A stretch of DNA of 64,000 bases, taken from Pseudoflavonifractor sp. An44. GTDB lineage: Bacteria > Bacillota > Clostridia > Oscillospirales > Oscillospiraceae. Numbering within the stretch: position 1 is the stretch's first letter; each line of letters begins with the position of its first letter. The position numbers and the translations under genes were made by a program. The notes beneath the pieces were generated by a model, which saw only the letters and a list, made by a program, of their open reading frames with translations, did no database searches and was not told the DNA's origin. Of the stretch, positions 7,619-16,224 are shown one piece after another. Location: contig NZ_NFIH01000014.1 in assembly GCF_002161675.1 (NCBI RefSeq), forward strand, positions 1 to 64,000, in the 5' to 3' direction.

Positions 7619-9723
7619 TTCTTCCGTCCCCGCTGCTGTGGAAATTCCAGCTTGAAATTCACATACTTTTCGCCTGTATCATCCAGCACCACCACGGCGT
7701 CATAGGTTTTGCCGGTTTTCTCACTGAAAAGTCCGGACATGGAAACGCGGCCCTCCTTTAAGAGCGCCGCGGCAACGGTTTTTGTTAAGGTTTTCTTTTT
7801 ACTGGAAAAGAACCGGTTTTCTTTCCAGAGTGCAAAGGCGCAGGCTCCATTTTCACAGAAGAAGCCTTTCTTCCCCTCATAGACAGCGCCGCCGCACCGG
7901 GGACAGGTGCCGACAGCTTCCCGATTGGCTGCATTTTTGCTTCCGAACAAAGAGGAATAGGCAGGATCAGGGGCGGTGTTTTGTCGGATTAGGTCACGGA
8001 TCAAACCGGCAATCCCTTCCATAAAAGCGTCAGCCGTCATTTCTCCGCGTTCCACCTGTTTCAGCATGGACTCCCATTCCGCTGTAAGCGCCGGGGATTT
8101 TATCACATCGGGCAGGACAGCAATCAGGTTGACTCCCTTCTCCGTAGGCAAAAGCTGTTTCTTTTTCCGCTGGACAAATCCCGTGGACACCAGCTTTTCC
8201 AGTGTGGCGGCACGGGTGGCCGAAGTGCCCAGTCCTTTCCGCTCGGCGTCCCCCGGCATATCCTCCGTACCGGCTGTCTCCATAGCCGCAAGCAAAGAAT
8301 CTTCGGTGTAGTGCTTGGGCGGGCTGGTTTTGCCTTCCCGAATCGTGGCGGTAGCCTTTTCAAATCTCTGTCCTTCTTTCAACTCCGGCAGGCGGGCCGT
8401 ATTTTCGTCGCCGTCCTCCGGCTGTTTTTGTTTCAGGCTGGCACGGAAAGCCTGTTCAATGCCTTTCCATCCCTCATGCAGAATCGTTTTCCCTTTGGCG
8501 GTAAATGTGTGGCCCTCGGACTCTAAAACTGCCAGCACCGCCTCAAAGCGGTGGGGCTGGGCGGTAGCGCAGAGAAGGCGGCAGGCAAGGAGCATCAGGA
8601 CATCCCGCTCACCGGCAGGCAAAGAGGACAAATCAGTGCGGGCCATCTCCACCGTGGGGAGAATGGCATGGTGGTCCGTTACCTTGCTGTCATCAATGAT
8701 TCCTTCCAGCTCCGGCGCCGTGGTGCTGTCCTTGCCAAAAGGCATATTCTGCCAAAGCCACAGAGCCAGAGAGCCAACCGTTGCCTGCATATCCGCTGTG
8801 ATATACTGGCTGTCTGTTCTCGGATAGGTCGCCAACTTTTTCTCATACAGGCTTTGTAAATAATCAAGGGTCTGTTGGGCAGTAAAGCCATACAAGCGGT
8901 TGCACGCCCGTTGCAAAGTAGTCAAATCGTAAAGGCGGGGCGGCTGGACGGTCTTTTTTTGCCGCTCCACTTGGCGGACAACGGCAGGCTTTCCGTCACA
9001 AACTGTCTGTATTGCCTCCGCAGCCGCTTTGTCCTCCAGCTTCTCCCCGGCAGCAGTAAACCCTCCGCAGGTGAGTTCCGGCACATAGAAAGGTTTGCTT
9101 TGGAAAGAGTGGATCGCATCTTCCCGCTGGACGATCAGCGCCAGTGTCGGCGTCATTACACGACCCACATTCAAGGTATCACCATACAGGACAGAGAAAA
9201 GGCGGGTGGCGTTAATTCCCACAAGCCAGTCCGCACCTGCCCGGCAGAGTGCCGCCTGATAAAGCAAATCATAGTCGGCGCCGGGCCGCAGGTGTTCAAA
9301 TCCATCACGGATAGCCGCGTCCTCCATAGAGCTGATCCAGAGCCGGAGAATGGGTTTGCTGCATCCGACCTGCTGATAGACCAGCCGGAAAATCAGTTCA
9401 CCTTCCCGGCCAGCATCGGTAGCGCACACCACAGCGTCCACACGTTTATCCTCCATCAAATGACGCAGGACGCCAAGCTGCTTTTTCTTATCCTTTGCCA
9501 CATCATACTTCCAATGGGCGGGAAGAATAGGCAGATCCGCATACCGCCATTTGGCGTACTGCTCCCCATAGGCTTCCGGCTGGGCCAGCTCCACCAGATG
9601 GCCCACGCACCAGGACACCAGCCAGCCGCCGCCCTCCAGATACCCGTCTTTTTTCTCCTTTGCACCCAGCACTGCGGCCAAGGATTGGGCCACGCTGGGC
9701 TTTTCGGCTACCACAAGTTTCAT
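7615..9723 (-). CDS. topB: DNA topoisomerase III (type IA)
   Basis: A 702-residue type IA topoisomerase. The N-terminal TOPRIM domain starts KLVVAEKPSVAQSLA and contains CATDAGREGE with its acidic metal-binding residues; the catalytic tyrosine lies in YPRTDSQYI at about residue 300; a C-terminal zinc-ribbon (CPRCGGAVYEGKKGFFC) is present. It passes single strands through transient breaks and in conjugative elements likely resolves strand entanglements during transfer or replication. Length and domains fit the ICE-borne TopB family. Its start overlaps the stop of the DUF3789 gene (ATGA). Confidence 0.95.
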   Translation of the reverse strand: MKLVVAEKPSVAQSLAAVLGAKEKKDGYLEGGGWLVSWCVGHLVELAQPEAYGEQYAKWRYADLPILPAHWKYDVAKDKKKQLGVLRHLMEDKRVDAVVCATDAGREGELIFRLVYQQVGCSKPILRLWISSMEDAAIRDGFEHLRPGADYDLLYQAALCRAGADWLVGINATRLFSVLYGDTLNVGRVMTPTLALIVQREDAIHSFQSKPFYVPELTCGGFTAAGEKLEDKAAAEAIQTVCDGKPAVVRQVERQKKTVQPPRLYDLTTLQRACNRLYGFTAQQTLDYLQSLYEKKLATYPRTDSQYITADMQATVGSLALWLWQNMPFGKDSTTAPELEGIIDDSKVTDHHAILPTVEMARTDLSSLPAGERDVLMLLACRLLCATAQPHRFEAVLAVLESEGHTFTAKGKTILHEGWKGIEQAFRASLKQKQPEDGDENTARLPELKEGQRFEKATATIREGKTSPPKHYTEDSLLAAMETAGTEDMPGDAERKGLGTSATRAATLEKLVSTGFVQRKKKQLLPTEKGVNLIAVLPDVIKSPALTAEWESMLKQVERGEMTADAFMEGIAGLIRDLIRQNTAPDPAYSSLFGSKNAANREAVGTCPRCGGAVYEGKKGFFCENGACAFALWKENRFFSSKKKTLTKTVAAALLKEGRVSMSGLFSEKTGKTYDAVVVLDDTGEKYVNFKLEFPQQRGRKK

Positions 9724-9863
9724 TCGTCCGAACCTCCCTTTTTATCAAAGAATTTTGAAAACTGCTCGTCTGCCTGCCTTCCGGCCTGCAGCAGACACAT
9801 CAAAGTTACGCCTGCGATTGTGCCAAGCGTGAAAGACAGAAAATGTGATACTGCGCTCCACAT
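9720..9863 (-). CDS. DUF3789 small membrane protein
   Basis: A 47-residue protein when started at the ATG behind AAAGGAGGTGCGGCAC (9863); the earlier ATG at 9905 lacks a site. One membrane segment (HFLSFTLGTIAGVTLMCLL) is followed by a short charged tail. The sequence fits DUF3789, small proteins found beside topB in Tn1549-like elements; function unknown. Confidence 0.75.
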   Translation of the reverse strand: MWSAVSHFLSFTLGTIAGVTLMCLLQAGRQADEQFSKFFDKKGGSDE

Positions 9864-9899
9864 GTGCCGCACCTCCTTTGGATTTTGAATATGAAAAAA

Positions 9900-9969
9900 G
9901 CGCAAAGGGATAAAAACACCTTTGCGCCGTGGTTATATAGCAAAACGCCACAGAAAGGTTCTGCGGCGT
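9900..9969. terminator. Two hairpins upstream of DUF3789/topB
   Basis: GCGCAAAGG / CCTTTGCGC (9900-9927) is a perfect 9-bp stem, and ACGCCACAG / CTGCGGCGT (9945-9969) a second one with one mismatch. They sit between the AT-rich gene at 10221 and the topB operon and could stop read-through or form a leader structure. The remaining 9970-10220 is AT-rich and shows no convincing gene. Confidence 0.45.
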
Positions 9970-10220
9970 GAATTCATAGTATTTAGTTTTGGTTGACAAA
10001 TTAGGATTTGTCAAATTAAAAAGATAATGCATTCCCATACTGTCTGTTGGTCCTGCAAATAAGGGAGAAATATAAAACATAAAAAGCTGTATTAAAAATA
10101 TGCGATTTCTACAATATACTTTTTCATAAGCATACCTCAGTACAATAACTTGTACTACATACCTCGTCAGTACTCCTACCAAAATACAAATGATGTATAT
10201 TATGCATCTCTCACTTTTTC

Positions 10221-11252
10221 TTATGAAAGCGATTGAAAAACATATTCACCAGACTCCTCTTTATATTTAATTAAGTCATTATTTTTCAAATTAATAAAGG
10301 TTTTTTTCTGAAACGAATCTACATCTAAATATTTTTTCCCATCACTCGGATCTATAATTGTAGTAACCTCAGGTATAATATCTATATCTATAAAATGTTC
10401 CATATACCGACTTAGCTTATTAAAATGAATTAAGTACTTTCCAACAGGAAACCCATTTTCTATATTAAACTTCTCATATTCTTTTATAAATGTTTTATGC
10501 TCCGGAATTTGAATCTCCCAAAAAACATTTTCGTTTAATGAATAATATGCTAAATGATAGAGACCGTGAACAAATAGTGCAACAGATCTTCCTAACCTAT
10601 TATGAATCGTATCCAGAAAAATTTCTTCTTGAACCCAATTCGATTTTGTAACGGTATTACATAATTCAAATAAATAGCTTGAAATATCTATAGGATTCTC
10701 ATGGTACAATGCCAGAAGATACAAAGTAAAAGAAATGTCAAATTTACTTTGCTTCTTTGATAAGAAATCCAGAAGTTGTTTTTCTGCTACTTTCCCAATT
10801 TCTTGGTTTTTCCAATACAACGCATAGATCATATTATATTGACTTTTATAAAAACCATTATCTGAAATTTCTAAACTAACTGGCATACTTTTATCAATAA
10901 GCTTTAAATCATTTGCTGCAAAGGCCAAAATTATATTAATTAATCCAGCAGATTGATCTTGTGGGGTATGAAGCCAATTGCTTTGTATCATTCCAATTCT
11001 ATTACCTTGAAATAATCCATTTAACATTAAAGACATATCGCCACTTTCGCAGGCAAGTTTGATTCCTAGAAAAATAAAATCTTCATATATTTGTTTATAA
11101 AATAATTTGAAACAATTTTTCATTGGATAACACAATAATCCTTTTCTTAAATCAGTAACGATTTCCCTACACTGGTCCTTTTTTTCATCTAGAGTCTTAT
11201 ACTTTAATTCTGTCATACAAATTTGTTGGATTAACCTATTCCTTTTATTCAA
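10221..11252 (-). CDS. AT-rich cargo gene, unknown helical-repeat protein
   Basis: A 343-residue protein, markedly richer in Lys, Ile and Asn and in A/T than its neighbours. It appears all-helical with TPR-like pairs (e.g. YNMIYALYWKNQEIGKVAEK, FTLYLLALYHENPIDISSYL). No signal peptide, membrane segment or catalytic motif is evident. Layout distantly recalls Imm49-type immunity proteins, but I cannot support that name. It lies beside a SLOG protein, an XRE regulator and an AbiE pair, so a defence or immunity role is a reasonable guess only. Confidence 0.55.
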   Translation of the reverse strand: MNKRNRLIQQICMTELKYKTLDEKKDQCREIVTDLRKGLLCYPMKNCFKLFYKQIYEDFIFLGIKLACESGDMSLMLNGLFQGNRIGMIQSNWLHTPQDQSAGLINIILAFAANDLKLIDKSMPVSLEISDNGFYKSQYNMIYALYWKNQEIGKVAEKQLLDFLSKKQSKFDISFTLYLLALYHENPIDISSYLFELCNTVTKSNWVQEEIFLDTIHNRLGRSVALFVHGLYHLAYYSLNENVFWEIQIPEHKTFIKEYEKFNIENGFPVGKYLIHFNKLSRYMEHFIDIDIIPEVTTIIDPSDGKKYLDVDSFQKKTFINLKNNDLIKYKEESGEYVFQSLS

Positions 11253-11333
11253 TTATATTGCTGACTTCCTTTCACAGATGAAGAATTCCAATTTGTCCAC
11301 TTATATTTCTTATTTTACCACACTGGCAAATTC

Positions 11334-11861
11334 TTATCTACCCGAAGCGTTCCTGAAATATCCAAGATTTATCATGTTTTCAGGAAGATAAGGCCCCACA
11401 GGGACCTCCCGCATTTCTTTCCGCTGGGCGTGAACCATACGGATTGTGGACACCGTGCCGCCTTTCTCTCGTCCATCATAGACAGCGATCACCCGATCCG
11501 CCTGGCCTACCATATAGCGGTTGCGTTTCATGTAGACATTAGAAGCCCATTCCTCGCTGACAACCTCGACCTTCGTACATGACTCCAGCATGGCCCTGGT
11601 CCGCTCGTCCTCCATCAGCCGCTTATAGCGGTTGCGGTACGGAATCGCCGCCTCCAGGCGCAGCGCCGGATTTTCTTTGGCCTTTTCCAGAACAATCCCG
11701 GCAAATAGCTGATCTGCACCGTCAGCAAAACCGGAAATAAAGTAAGTATAGCCGTCCGCGATGGCTTTTTCGATTTCGCGCCGCAGACCTTGCTCTGCCT
11801 GCTCCATATATTCAGCGGGGATTTCCCGGTGTCCGGTTACTCCGCATACTTTTTCTTTCAT
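11334..11861 (-). CDS. SLOG-family (DUF1273/YpsA-like) nucleotide-binding protein
   Basis: A 175-residue Rossmann-like protein. The N-terminus VCGVTGHREIP, the FISGFADGADQLFAGIV glycine motif and the later RNRYMVGQADRVIAVYDG match DUF1273/SLOG proteins, which bind nucleotides or nucleotide-derived ligands and often occur in mobile elements and defence loci. It is transcribed from a well-formed promoter at 11909-11937, divergent from the XRE gene at 12012. Its precise ligand is unknown. Confidence 0.8.
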   Translation of the reverse strand: MKEKVCGVTGHREIPAEYMEQAEQGLRREIEKAIADGYTYFISGFADGADQLFAGIVLEKAKENPALRLEAAIPYRNRYKRLMEDERTRAMLESCTKVEVVSEEWASNVYMKRNRYMVGQADRVIAVYDGREKGGTVSTIRMVHAQRKEMREVPVGPYLPENMINLGYFRNASGR

Positions 11862-11884
11862 GTTGCAGCCTCCCTTTCAGATGA

Positions 11885-11937
11885 TAGTTGAAAACTACCA
11901 TACCTCTTATTTTAATAGGTTATATTTAGCGTGTCAA
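11885..11937 (-). promoter_or_regulatory. Promoter and palindrome before the SLOG gene
   Basis: On the minus strand TTGACA (11932-11937) and TAAAAT (11909-11914) are separated by exactly 17 nt. Just downstream, around the start of transcription, lies the palindrome TAGTT-GAA-AACTA (11885-11897), a plausible operator for the divergently encoded XRE protein at 12012. Seen directly: the boxes and spacing; inferred: the regulator. Confidence 0.6.
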
Positions 11938-12011
11938 CTCAAATACCCCTTTTCATTTAGCGAATAGAGCCAGCCTGTAAGGTACAATCTATTATAGAAT
12001 GGGAGGTGACT

Positions 12012-12329
12012 ATGGTGTACGAAGATTTTGTCCCGGAAAGGCTGGCAAAATTGAGGATGCAGAAGGGTGTTTCCGCACGGGATATGTCGCTGTCGCTTGG
12101 GCAGGCCAACAATTATATCAACAACGTGGAGAATAAGAAAACGCTTCCTTCTATGCAGTCCTTCTTTTATATCTGCGAATACCTGGGTGTGACACCACAG
12201 GAATTCTTCGATGAAGGCAATCCAAATCCTACTGCCTTAAACGAATTTATCGCAGAGGCAAAGAAGCTGGATTCCAAAGCGATGTCCTACATCCTCGGTA
12301 TTATGAAAGAACTGAACAGCAAAAAGTAG
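12012..12329 (+). CDS. XRE-family HTH regulator
   Basis: A 105-residue protein started at ATG 12012 behind GGGAGG; a GTG at 12006 lies inside the ribosome site. Residues about 8-65 form an HTH_XRE domain (LAKLRMQKGVSARDMSLSLG, NYINNVENKKTLPSMQSFF). It is divergent from the SLOG gene and likely controls it. A bidirectional terminator follows at 12409. The C-terminal 40 residues are helical and may dimerise. Confidence 0.85.
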   Translation: MVYEDFVPERLAKLRMQKGVSARDMSLSLGQANNYINNVENKKTLPSMQSFFYICEYLGVTPQEFFDEGNPNPTALNEFIAEAKKLDSKAMSYILGIMKELNSKK

Positions 12330-12408
12330 AAGCAGTCGGCACGATGAGGCAGGCTGCTTTCTTTATCCATAAGTATTTCCATTTGCTGTTTTAACATACA
12401 GCCATAAG

Positions 12409-12432
12409 AAAAGGCCGCGTTTGCGGCCTTTT
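12409..12432. terminator. Bidirectional terminator
   Basis: AAAAGGCCGC / GCGGCCTTTT is a perfect 10-bp stem with a 4-nt loop, flanked by A and T runs, placed between the convergent XRE gene (plus) and abiEii (minus). It can stop transcription from both sides. Confidence 0.85.
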
Positions 12433-12435
12433 CCG

Positions 12436-13434
12436 TTATAATGCGTGGATTTCCTTCTCCAGTTCTCCAACGGCGTCCATCATGGTTTCAAAAGATGGAA
12501 TCTCCCCATAGAGCATATTCCGCATGGCAGAGTAATCCTCCTGCAGCGCACCCAGGCGATATGACGGAGGAAGCAGCTTTAAGGTGGCCGGAACAGCCTC
12601 CGGGTAGCGCGCCCAGGCCCGCGGATAAAACTTCATCTTGAAATCGACCACTTTCTGCAGCAGGTCCAGCCGTTCAAACGCTTTTTCCTTCACAGGCGAT
12701 TTCGCCATACAGTAAAGGTCATAATAATGGCGGGAATACCGCTGGGGCATGGAAAGATGTTCAGGCCTGTTGGCCTCATGGTGGAGGATCGTCGCCTTTT
12801 CCCAGAAAGTCCGCTCCGGCGCCACCGTCAGGACAGGAACCTCTTTCTGCTTGAATAACTGCGGGTACTGTTCCGCAGCATACGGTACAATATCCACCAG
12901 CTCTGCCGGTGTCCAAGCTGCCAGCGCCCCAATCTCCAATCGAATCACCTGTAAGGTAGAGGCATCGGTAAACAGGTTTGGATAAGCAAAGATCACTGTC
13001 TGTTTATCTTCCTCGTCTATGTAAAGATTGGCCGGAAGGCCCAATTCAGCAGAAAGTCCTTCCCGGACCTGCGGGCAGAAGGTTTCTGCCAGGAAAATCT
13101 CGGCCTTTCGGTTCGCCTCTTTATTGAAGGCATCCTGCTTGGTGTTCGAGCGTTTTTCCCAGGGTTCATTGACACCATACCCCAGGACACGCCAATCCAA
13201 AATCAGATCAATGTCCTCGGAAAACCGGCTGATAAGATGATACCCTTTGGATAAGCTGGTCCCGCCCTTAAATGTGACCGCCTTTTTCCACGGAGAGCGG
13301 TGGAACAGGTAATCCAGCGTCAGGCATACCCAAAAATCCTTTTCCACAATGGCATCGTGAAGGCCGGTTTTTGCTGCGGTGTTATGAAACAGCTCCCGCC
13401 GGTCATCAGCCGGAAGTCTGGCAATCTCAATCAT
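12436..13434 (-). CDS. abiEii: AbiEii-type nucleotidyltransferase toxin
   Basis: A 332-residue protein of the AbiEii/AbiGii nucleotidyltransferase family. FKGGTSLSKGYHLISR (about 55-70) and FSEDIDL (71-77) are the DNA polymerase beta-like motifs with the metal-binding acids; EKDFWVC at 31-37 is also family-typical. Such toxins transfer nucleotides to RNA targets and cause growth arrest, giving abortive phage infection as type IV toxin-antitoxin systems. It overlaps the antitoxin gene by 8 nt, typical of the pair. Full length; no key residue is missing. Confidence 0.88.
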   Translation of the reverse strand: MIEIARLPADDRRELFHNTAAKTGLHDAIVEKDFWVCLTLDYLFHRSPWKKAVTFKGGTSLSKGYHLISRFSEDIDLILDWRVLGYGVNEPWEKRSNTKQDAFNKEANRKAEIFLAETFCPQVREGLSAELGLPANLYIDEEDKQTVIFAYPNLFTDASTLQVIRLEIGALAAWTPAELVDIVPYAAEQYPQLFKQKEVPVLTVAPERTFWEKATILHHEANRPEHLSMPQRYSRHYYDLYCMAKSPVKEKAFERLDLLQKVVDFKMKFYPRAWARYPEAVPATLKLLPPSYRLGALQEDYSAMRNMLYGEIPSFETMMDAVGELEKEIHAL

Positions 13435-14047
13435 TTTCTCTTTCTCCTTTGCAGATCTCTTTAATCACAGTGTAAATCCAATCCGTCGCTTCGGCTCCTT
13501 CTGCAAGGAGCGCCGCCTTTTCATCTTCATTCAGCCTGCGGGAAAGCACCCGTATGGTTTTTTCATCCACATGTTCTTTTCCCAGGGTCTTTAACGCCTG
13601 GATCACCAGGATCGTCATAGGCGACAGGCCCGTGACCTCCTTGTTGGTCCGGTGCTTAAATTCAATCTTTGTCTTATCCCATTCATAGGTTTTATATGGC
13701 CCGTCGCTGATATAGGACCATACTGCCGTTACCTGGGTAGACAGCCCCAGCATATTTAATGCGGTATCTCCACAGGGAGCGATGGTCCAATGATAGCATC
13801 TCGCCAGTGCTTTGGCAACCGCATCCGGGTCCGCCGCCACATATTCCCCAAGGAGCTTGCTGAATTTCGGCTTATCAAATACTCCCCGGATAACACGGCG
13901 CAGAACCCCTTCCTGGATCAGCCGGTTAATGCTCTGCTTAATCGTATTGTTATCTGCAATATCCGCAAAATCCGAGTTGACGAATACGCTGCCCTCCGGG
14001 GCGTTTATGATCCGGTCACGGATTTGTTCTGTATAACCGTTATTCAT
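13427..14047 (-). CDS. abiEi: AbiEi-type antitoxin (DUF6088)
   Basis: A 206-residue protein with a winged-helix N-terminus (VFVNSDFADIADNNTIKQSI, LIQEGVLRRVIRGVFDKP) and a C-terminal domain (LARCYHWTIAPCGDTALNML) typical of the DUF6088 group of AbiEi antitoxins. These repress their own promoter and counter the nucleotidyltransferase toxin. The start at 14047 follows GAAGGAGG; the upstream ATG at 14065 lies before the ribosome site and is unlikely. The promoter is overlapped by a perfect inverted repeat (14067-14092). Confidence 0.87.
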   Translation of the reverse strand: MNNGYTEQIRDRIINAPEGSVFVNSDFADIADNNTIKQSINRLIQEGVLRRVIRGVFDKPKFSKLLGEYVAADPDAVAKALARCYHWTIAPCGDTALNMLGLSTQVTAVWSYISDGPYKTYEWDKTKIEFKHRTNKEVTGLSPMTILVIQALKTLGKEHVDEKTIRVLSRRLNEDEKAALLAEGAEATDWIYTVIKEICKGEREND

Positions 14048-14066
14048 ACGACCAACCTCCTTCATG

Positions 14067-14103
14067 TAACCAATATTATATATGATTGGTTACATCAATG
14101 CAA
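14067..14103 (-). promoter_or_regulatory. abiE promoter with overlapping operator
   Basis: On the minus strand TTGCAT (14098-14103), a 17-nt spacer and TATAAT (14075-14080) form a good sigma-A promoter. The perfect inverted repeat TAACCAAT / ATTGGTTA (14067-14092) covers the -10 box, as expected for negative autoregulation by AbiEi. From 14104 to 14168 nothing else is evident. Confidence 0.75.
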
Positions 14104-14168
14104 TAGCTGCACCTCCTTTTTAGGTTGTCCGCATAAAAAATTTTTATTCATTCCGGCTAAAAATACAC

Positions 14169-14582
14169 TTATTTTCCCGTGCTGCCAAAAGCGCCTGCGC
14201 CGCGTTTCCCGCCCAGGTCATTCACGAAATCTGCGATCACCACAGGCATGATGATAAGCTGCCCGATCCTGGAATCTTTCGTAAGCGTTTGGGCCTCATT
14301 TCCCACATTGCTGACAATGGCGTGGATCTCGCCCCGGTAGCCGGAATCCACAGGGGGCAGCTCGCAGACCACCCCTTTTGCCGCCAGGCTGCTCCTGGGG
14401 AACACATAGGCGGCGTAACCGTCCGGCACCTCCAGGCCAAAGCCCAGCGGGATTTTTGCAATCCCGCCAGGCTCCAGGGTACAGTCAAAAGGCATATAGA
14501 CATCCGCCCCGGCGTCATTGGCGTGGGAACGGAAGGGACGGTGGTTCGCCGGCAGCCCAAAATCAATGATTTTGATTTTCAC
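14169..14582 (-). CDS. dut: dUTP diphosphatase
   Basis: A 137-residue trimeric-type dUTPase starting at GTG 14582 (GGAGG 6 nt before). All five family motifs are visible: HANDAGADVY, PRSSLAAKG, VDSGYRGEI, RIGQLII and RGAGAFGSTG. It hydrolyses dUTP to dUMP and pyrophosphate, which keeps uracil out of DNA and supplies dUMP for thymidylate synthesis. Its start overlaps the thyX stop by 4 nt, so the two are coupled in a dUTP to dUMP to dTMP route. Confidence 0.95.
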   Translation of the reverse strand: MKIKIIDFGLPANHRPFRSHANDAGADVYMPFDCTLEPGGIAKIPLGFGLEVPDGYAAYVFPRSSLAAKGVVCELPPVDSGYRGEIHAIVSNVGNEAQTLTKDSRIGQLIIMPVVIADFVNDLGGKRGAGAFGSTGK

Positions 14583-15346
14583 AGGCCGCCTCCTTCCAGT
14601 GCTGCGGGATAGTCCTGGCGCAGCAGGGCAAGAGGCAGCGCCCCTTTCTCGCACGGGCAGCCGCAGGACATATCTTTTTCCCGGCAGCCCTCCCGCTGGC
14701 AGAAGGGGCCGGTAAGCTCCGGGCTGAACAGTTCCGGGTCCAGCGCATATAGGTCCGTCCATATTTTCAGCAGGACAAAGCGTGTTTCATCCGTGTTGCG
14801 GCGGCAAGTCCGCTGACCGATCATGTGCTTCCACTGATAAGGCGTGGCGCTGATAACCAGCACATTGCGAAGGCTCTGCGGGGCAAGATACCCCGCAGCG
14901 TCCCTGGAAATCCCGCAGGCGCCTATATCCGCATAATGCTCCATGGCAGCCCGGCACTTTTTCAGGTAGAAGTCATGCACCCACTGGCTTGCCGTCAGGA
15001 TCTCATAAGGCACCACAAAATCAGCCTGCCCCGCATAATTGCTGTACTGCAAAGAGGCGCTGATAAACTTGACCTCGTTTTGGTGCCGGGTGATCTGTGC
15101 CAGGAAACGCCTGCTGGCTCCCACAACCGCCACCGTGATAACTGAAAACTTCTGTACGGCGGGGTGCGGCAGAGAAGCGATCCGTTTGACCGTATCGGCA
15201 GTATAGGCTTTCTCATAAAGGGCCATAAGGTCATCCATAGAGTGGATCGCATGACCCCGCTGGGTGAGTCTCGCCGCAAACACCATGTTTTTTTCGGCTT
15301 CCTGTACTGCGGTGCAGTTCAAAATTTTAGTTTCAATCTGATTGAT
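14579..15346 (-). CDS. thyX: Flavin-dependent thymidylate synthase, diverged
   Basis: ThyX-like protein of about 247-255 residues. ASRRFLAQITRHQNEVKFIS-ASLQYS corresponds to the ThyX RHR-x7-S signature region in diverged form (RHQ for RHR), and APQSLRNVLVISA plus QRTCRRNTDETRFVLLKIW match the FAD/dUMP-binding C-terminal half. It would make dTMP from dUMP using methylene-THF and FAD. The C-terminus has a Cys-rich extension (CQREGCREKDMSCGCPCEKG) that could hold a metal. The start is odd: AGGAGG is followed 9 nt later by ATC (15346), with TTG at 15322 as the first ordinary start codon. Confidence 0.85.
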   Translation of the reverse strand: MNQIETKILNCTAVQEAEKNMVFAARLTQRGHAIHSMDDLMALYEKAYTADTVKRIASLPHPAVQKFSVITVAVVGASRRFLAQITRHQNEVKFISASLQYSNYAGQADFVVPYEILTASQWVHDFYLKKCRAAMEHYADIGACGISRDAAGYLAPQSLRNVLVISATPYQWKHMIGQRTCRRNTDETRFVLLKIWTDLYALDPELFSPELTGPFCQREGCREKDMSCGCPCEKGALPLALLRQDYPAALEGGGL

Positions 15347-15659
15347 GTTCCAATTCCTCCTTTATCACAGCTTTCAGTAAAAACAGATAGTTAAGGCTGT
15401 CAGTGATCTTTTCCTCCCAGACAGCCAGCTCAAAAGTTTTCCGGTCCGTAAAGCACATATCATAAATGGAGATGATGTGCTTTGCCATCATCCCGGCCAA
15501 CGCCCGCTGCGGGGTGCTGTCCTGGATCGCAGCCGCCGCTTTGAAGGCGCTGAGCCGGTCCGGGTTGTCGCCGGTATATTCTTTGGCCTTCTGAATCAGA
15601 AGCCCTTCACACTGCCGTACCTGTTCCCGGAAAACAGCCTGAAATTCTTTTTGTGTCAT
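15333..15659 (-). CDS. DUF1599/Nmad1-like small protein
   Basis: A 108-residue protein with the pattern LLIQKAKEYTGDNPDRLSAF then MMAKHIISIYDM and EEKITDSLNYLFLLKAVI, which fits DUF1599 (nucleotide modification associated domain 1) proteins of phages. It overlaps the start of thyX and precedes dUTPase, so it belongs to a nucleotide-metabolism operon. Its biochemical role is not known. Confidence 0.65.
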   Translation of the reverse strand: MTQKEFQAVFREQVRQCEGLLIQKAKEYTGDNPDRLSAFKAAAAIQDSTPQRALAGMMAKHIISIYDMCFTDRKTFELAVWEEKITDSLNYLFLLKAVIKEELEHQSD

Positions 15660-15672
15660 AACTCACCCCACT

Positions 15673-16155
15673 TTACGCCGTAGGAAGATAAATCCAATCG
15701 TGCATCAGGCACACGCTGGGTTCGTCCTCCCGCGGGATCAGCCGGAAGGCGCACTCGGAATACACCGTGCGCTTATCCTCAAATTCCATGTTGTAGGCTT
15801 TATAGAACCGGTATTCCAGGTTGGAGATCACGCACCGGAGCATTTGAAGGGCCTCCCGCTGGGAAGTGACAATACAATCCCGGTCAATGCTGCGTTTCAG
15901 GGCCAGCAGGGATTTATAAAGCTGCACCTCCGTCCGGTAAGGGCGGGCATACCGTTGATCCAGCCAGCCGCAGAAGGCCACCGGGCCGCTCTCGACCACA
16001 TGCGCCTCCGGGTGGTGGAAGCCGTAGCTGTCCAGGTTGGCGGTATTCAAAAGATAGAGCATTTCTTTCAGCTCCGCGCTGGGCATATCGTAAAACCGCA
16101 GCATGGAGCGGTAGAGATGGACATATCCGGGAATGGGAACAATGTTATTTACCAT
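15673..16155 (-). CDS. Conserved ICE protein, unknown
   Basis: A 160-residue soluble protein (starts MVNNIVPIPGYVHLYRSM) with no motif I recognise; Tyr, Arg and Leu are frequent and it looks mainly helical. It lies 13 nt upstream of the DUF1599-like gene in the same orientation and probably shares its transcript. The ribosome site (GGAGG, 7 nt before the ATG) is good. Confidence 0.5.
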   Translation of the reverse strand: MVNNIVPIPGYVHLYRSMLRFYDMPSAELKEMLYLLNTANLDSYGFHHPEAHVVESGPVAFCGWLDQRYARPYRTEVQLYKSLLALKRSIDRDCIVTSQREALQMLRCVISNLEYRFYKAYNMEFEDKRTVYSECAFRLIPREDEPSVCLMHDWIYLPTA

Positions 16156-16224
16156 TGCAAATCCTCCATATATAGAGATGGGCGCGGGAGCAACCGTCGT
16201 CCCGCGCCATCTTCTTAAAATCTG

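Noticed and set aside
9745..10182. A 145-aa minus-strand frame overlapping DUF3789 and the intergenic hairpins
   Set aside because: It crosses two hairpins, overlaps DUF3789 in another frame and has no plausible composition; the short DUF3789 gene explains the region.
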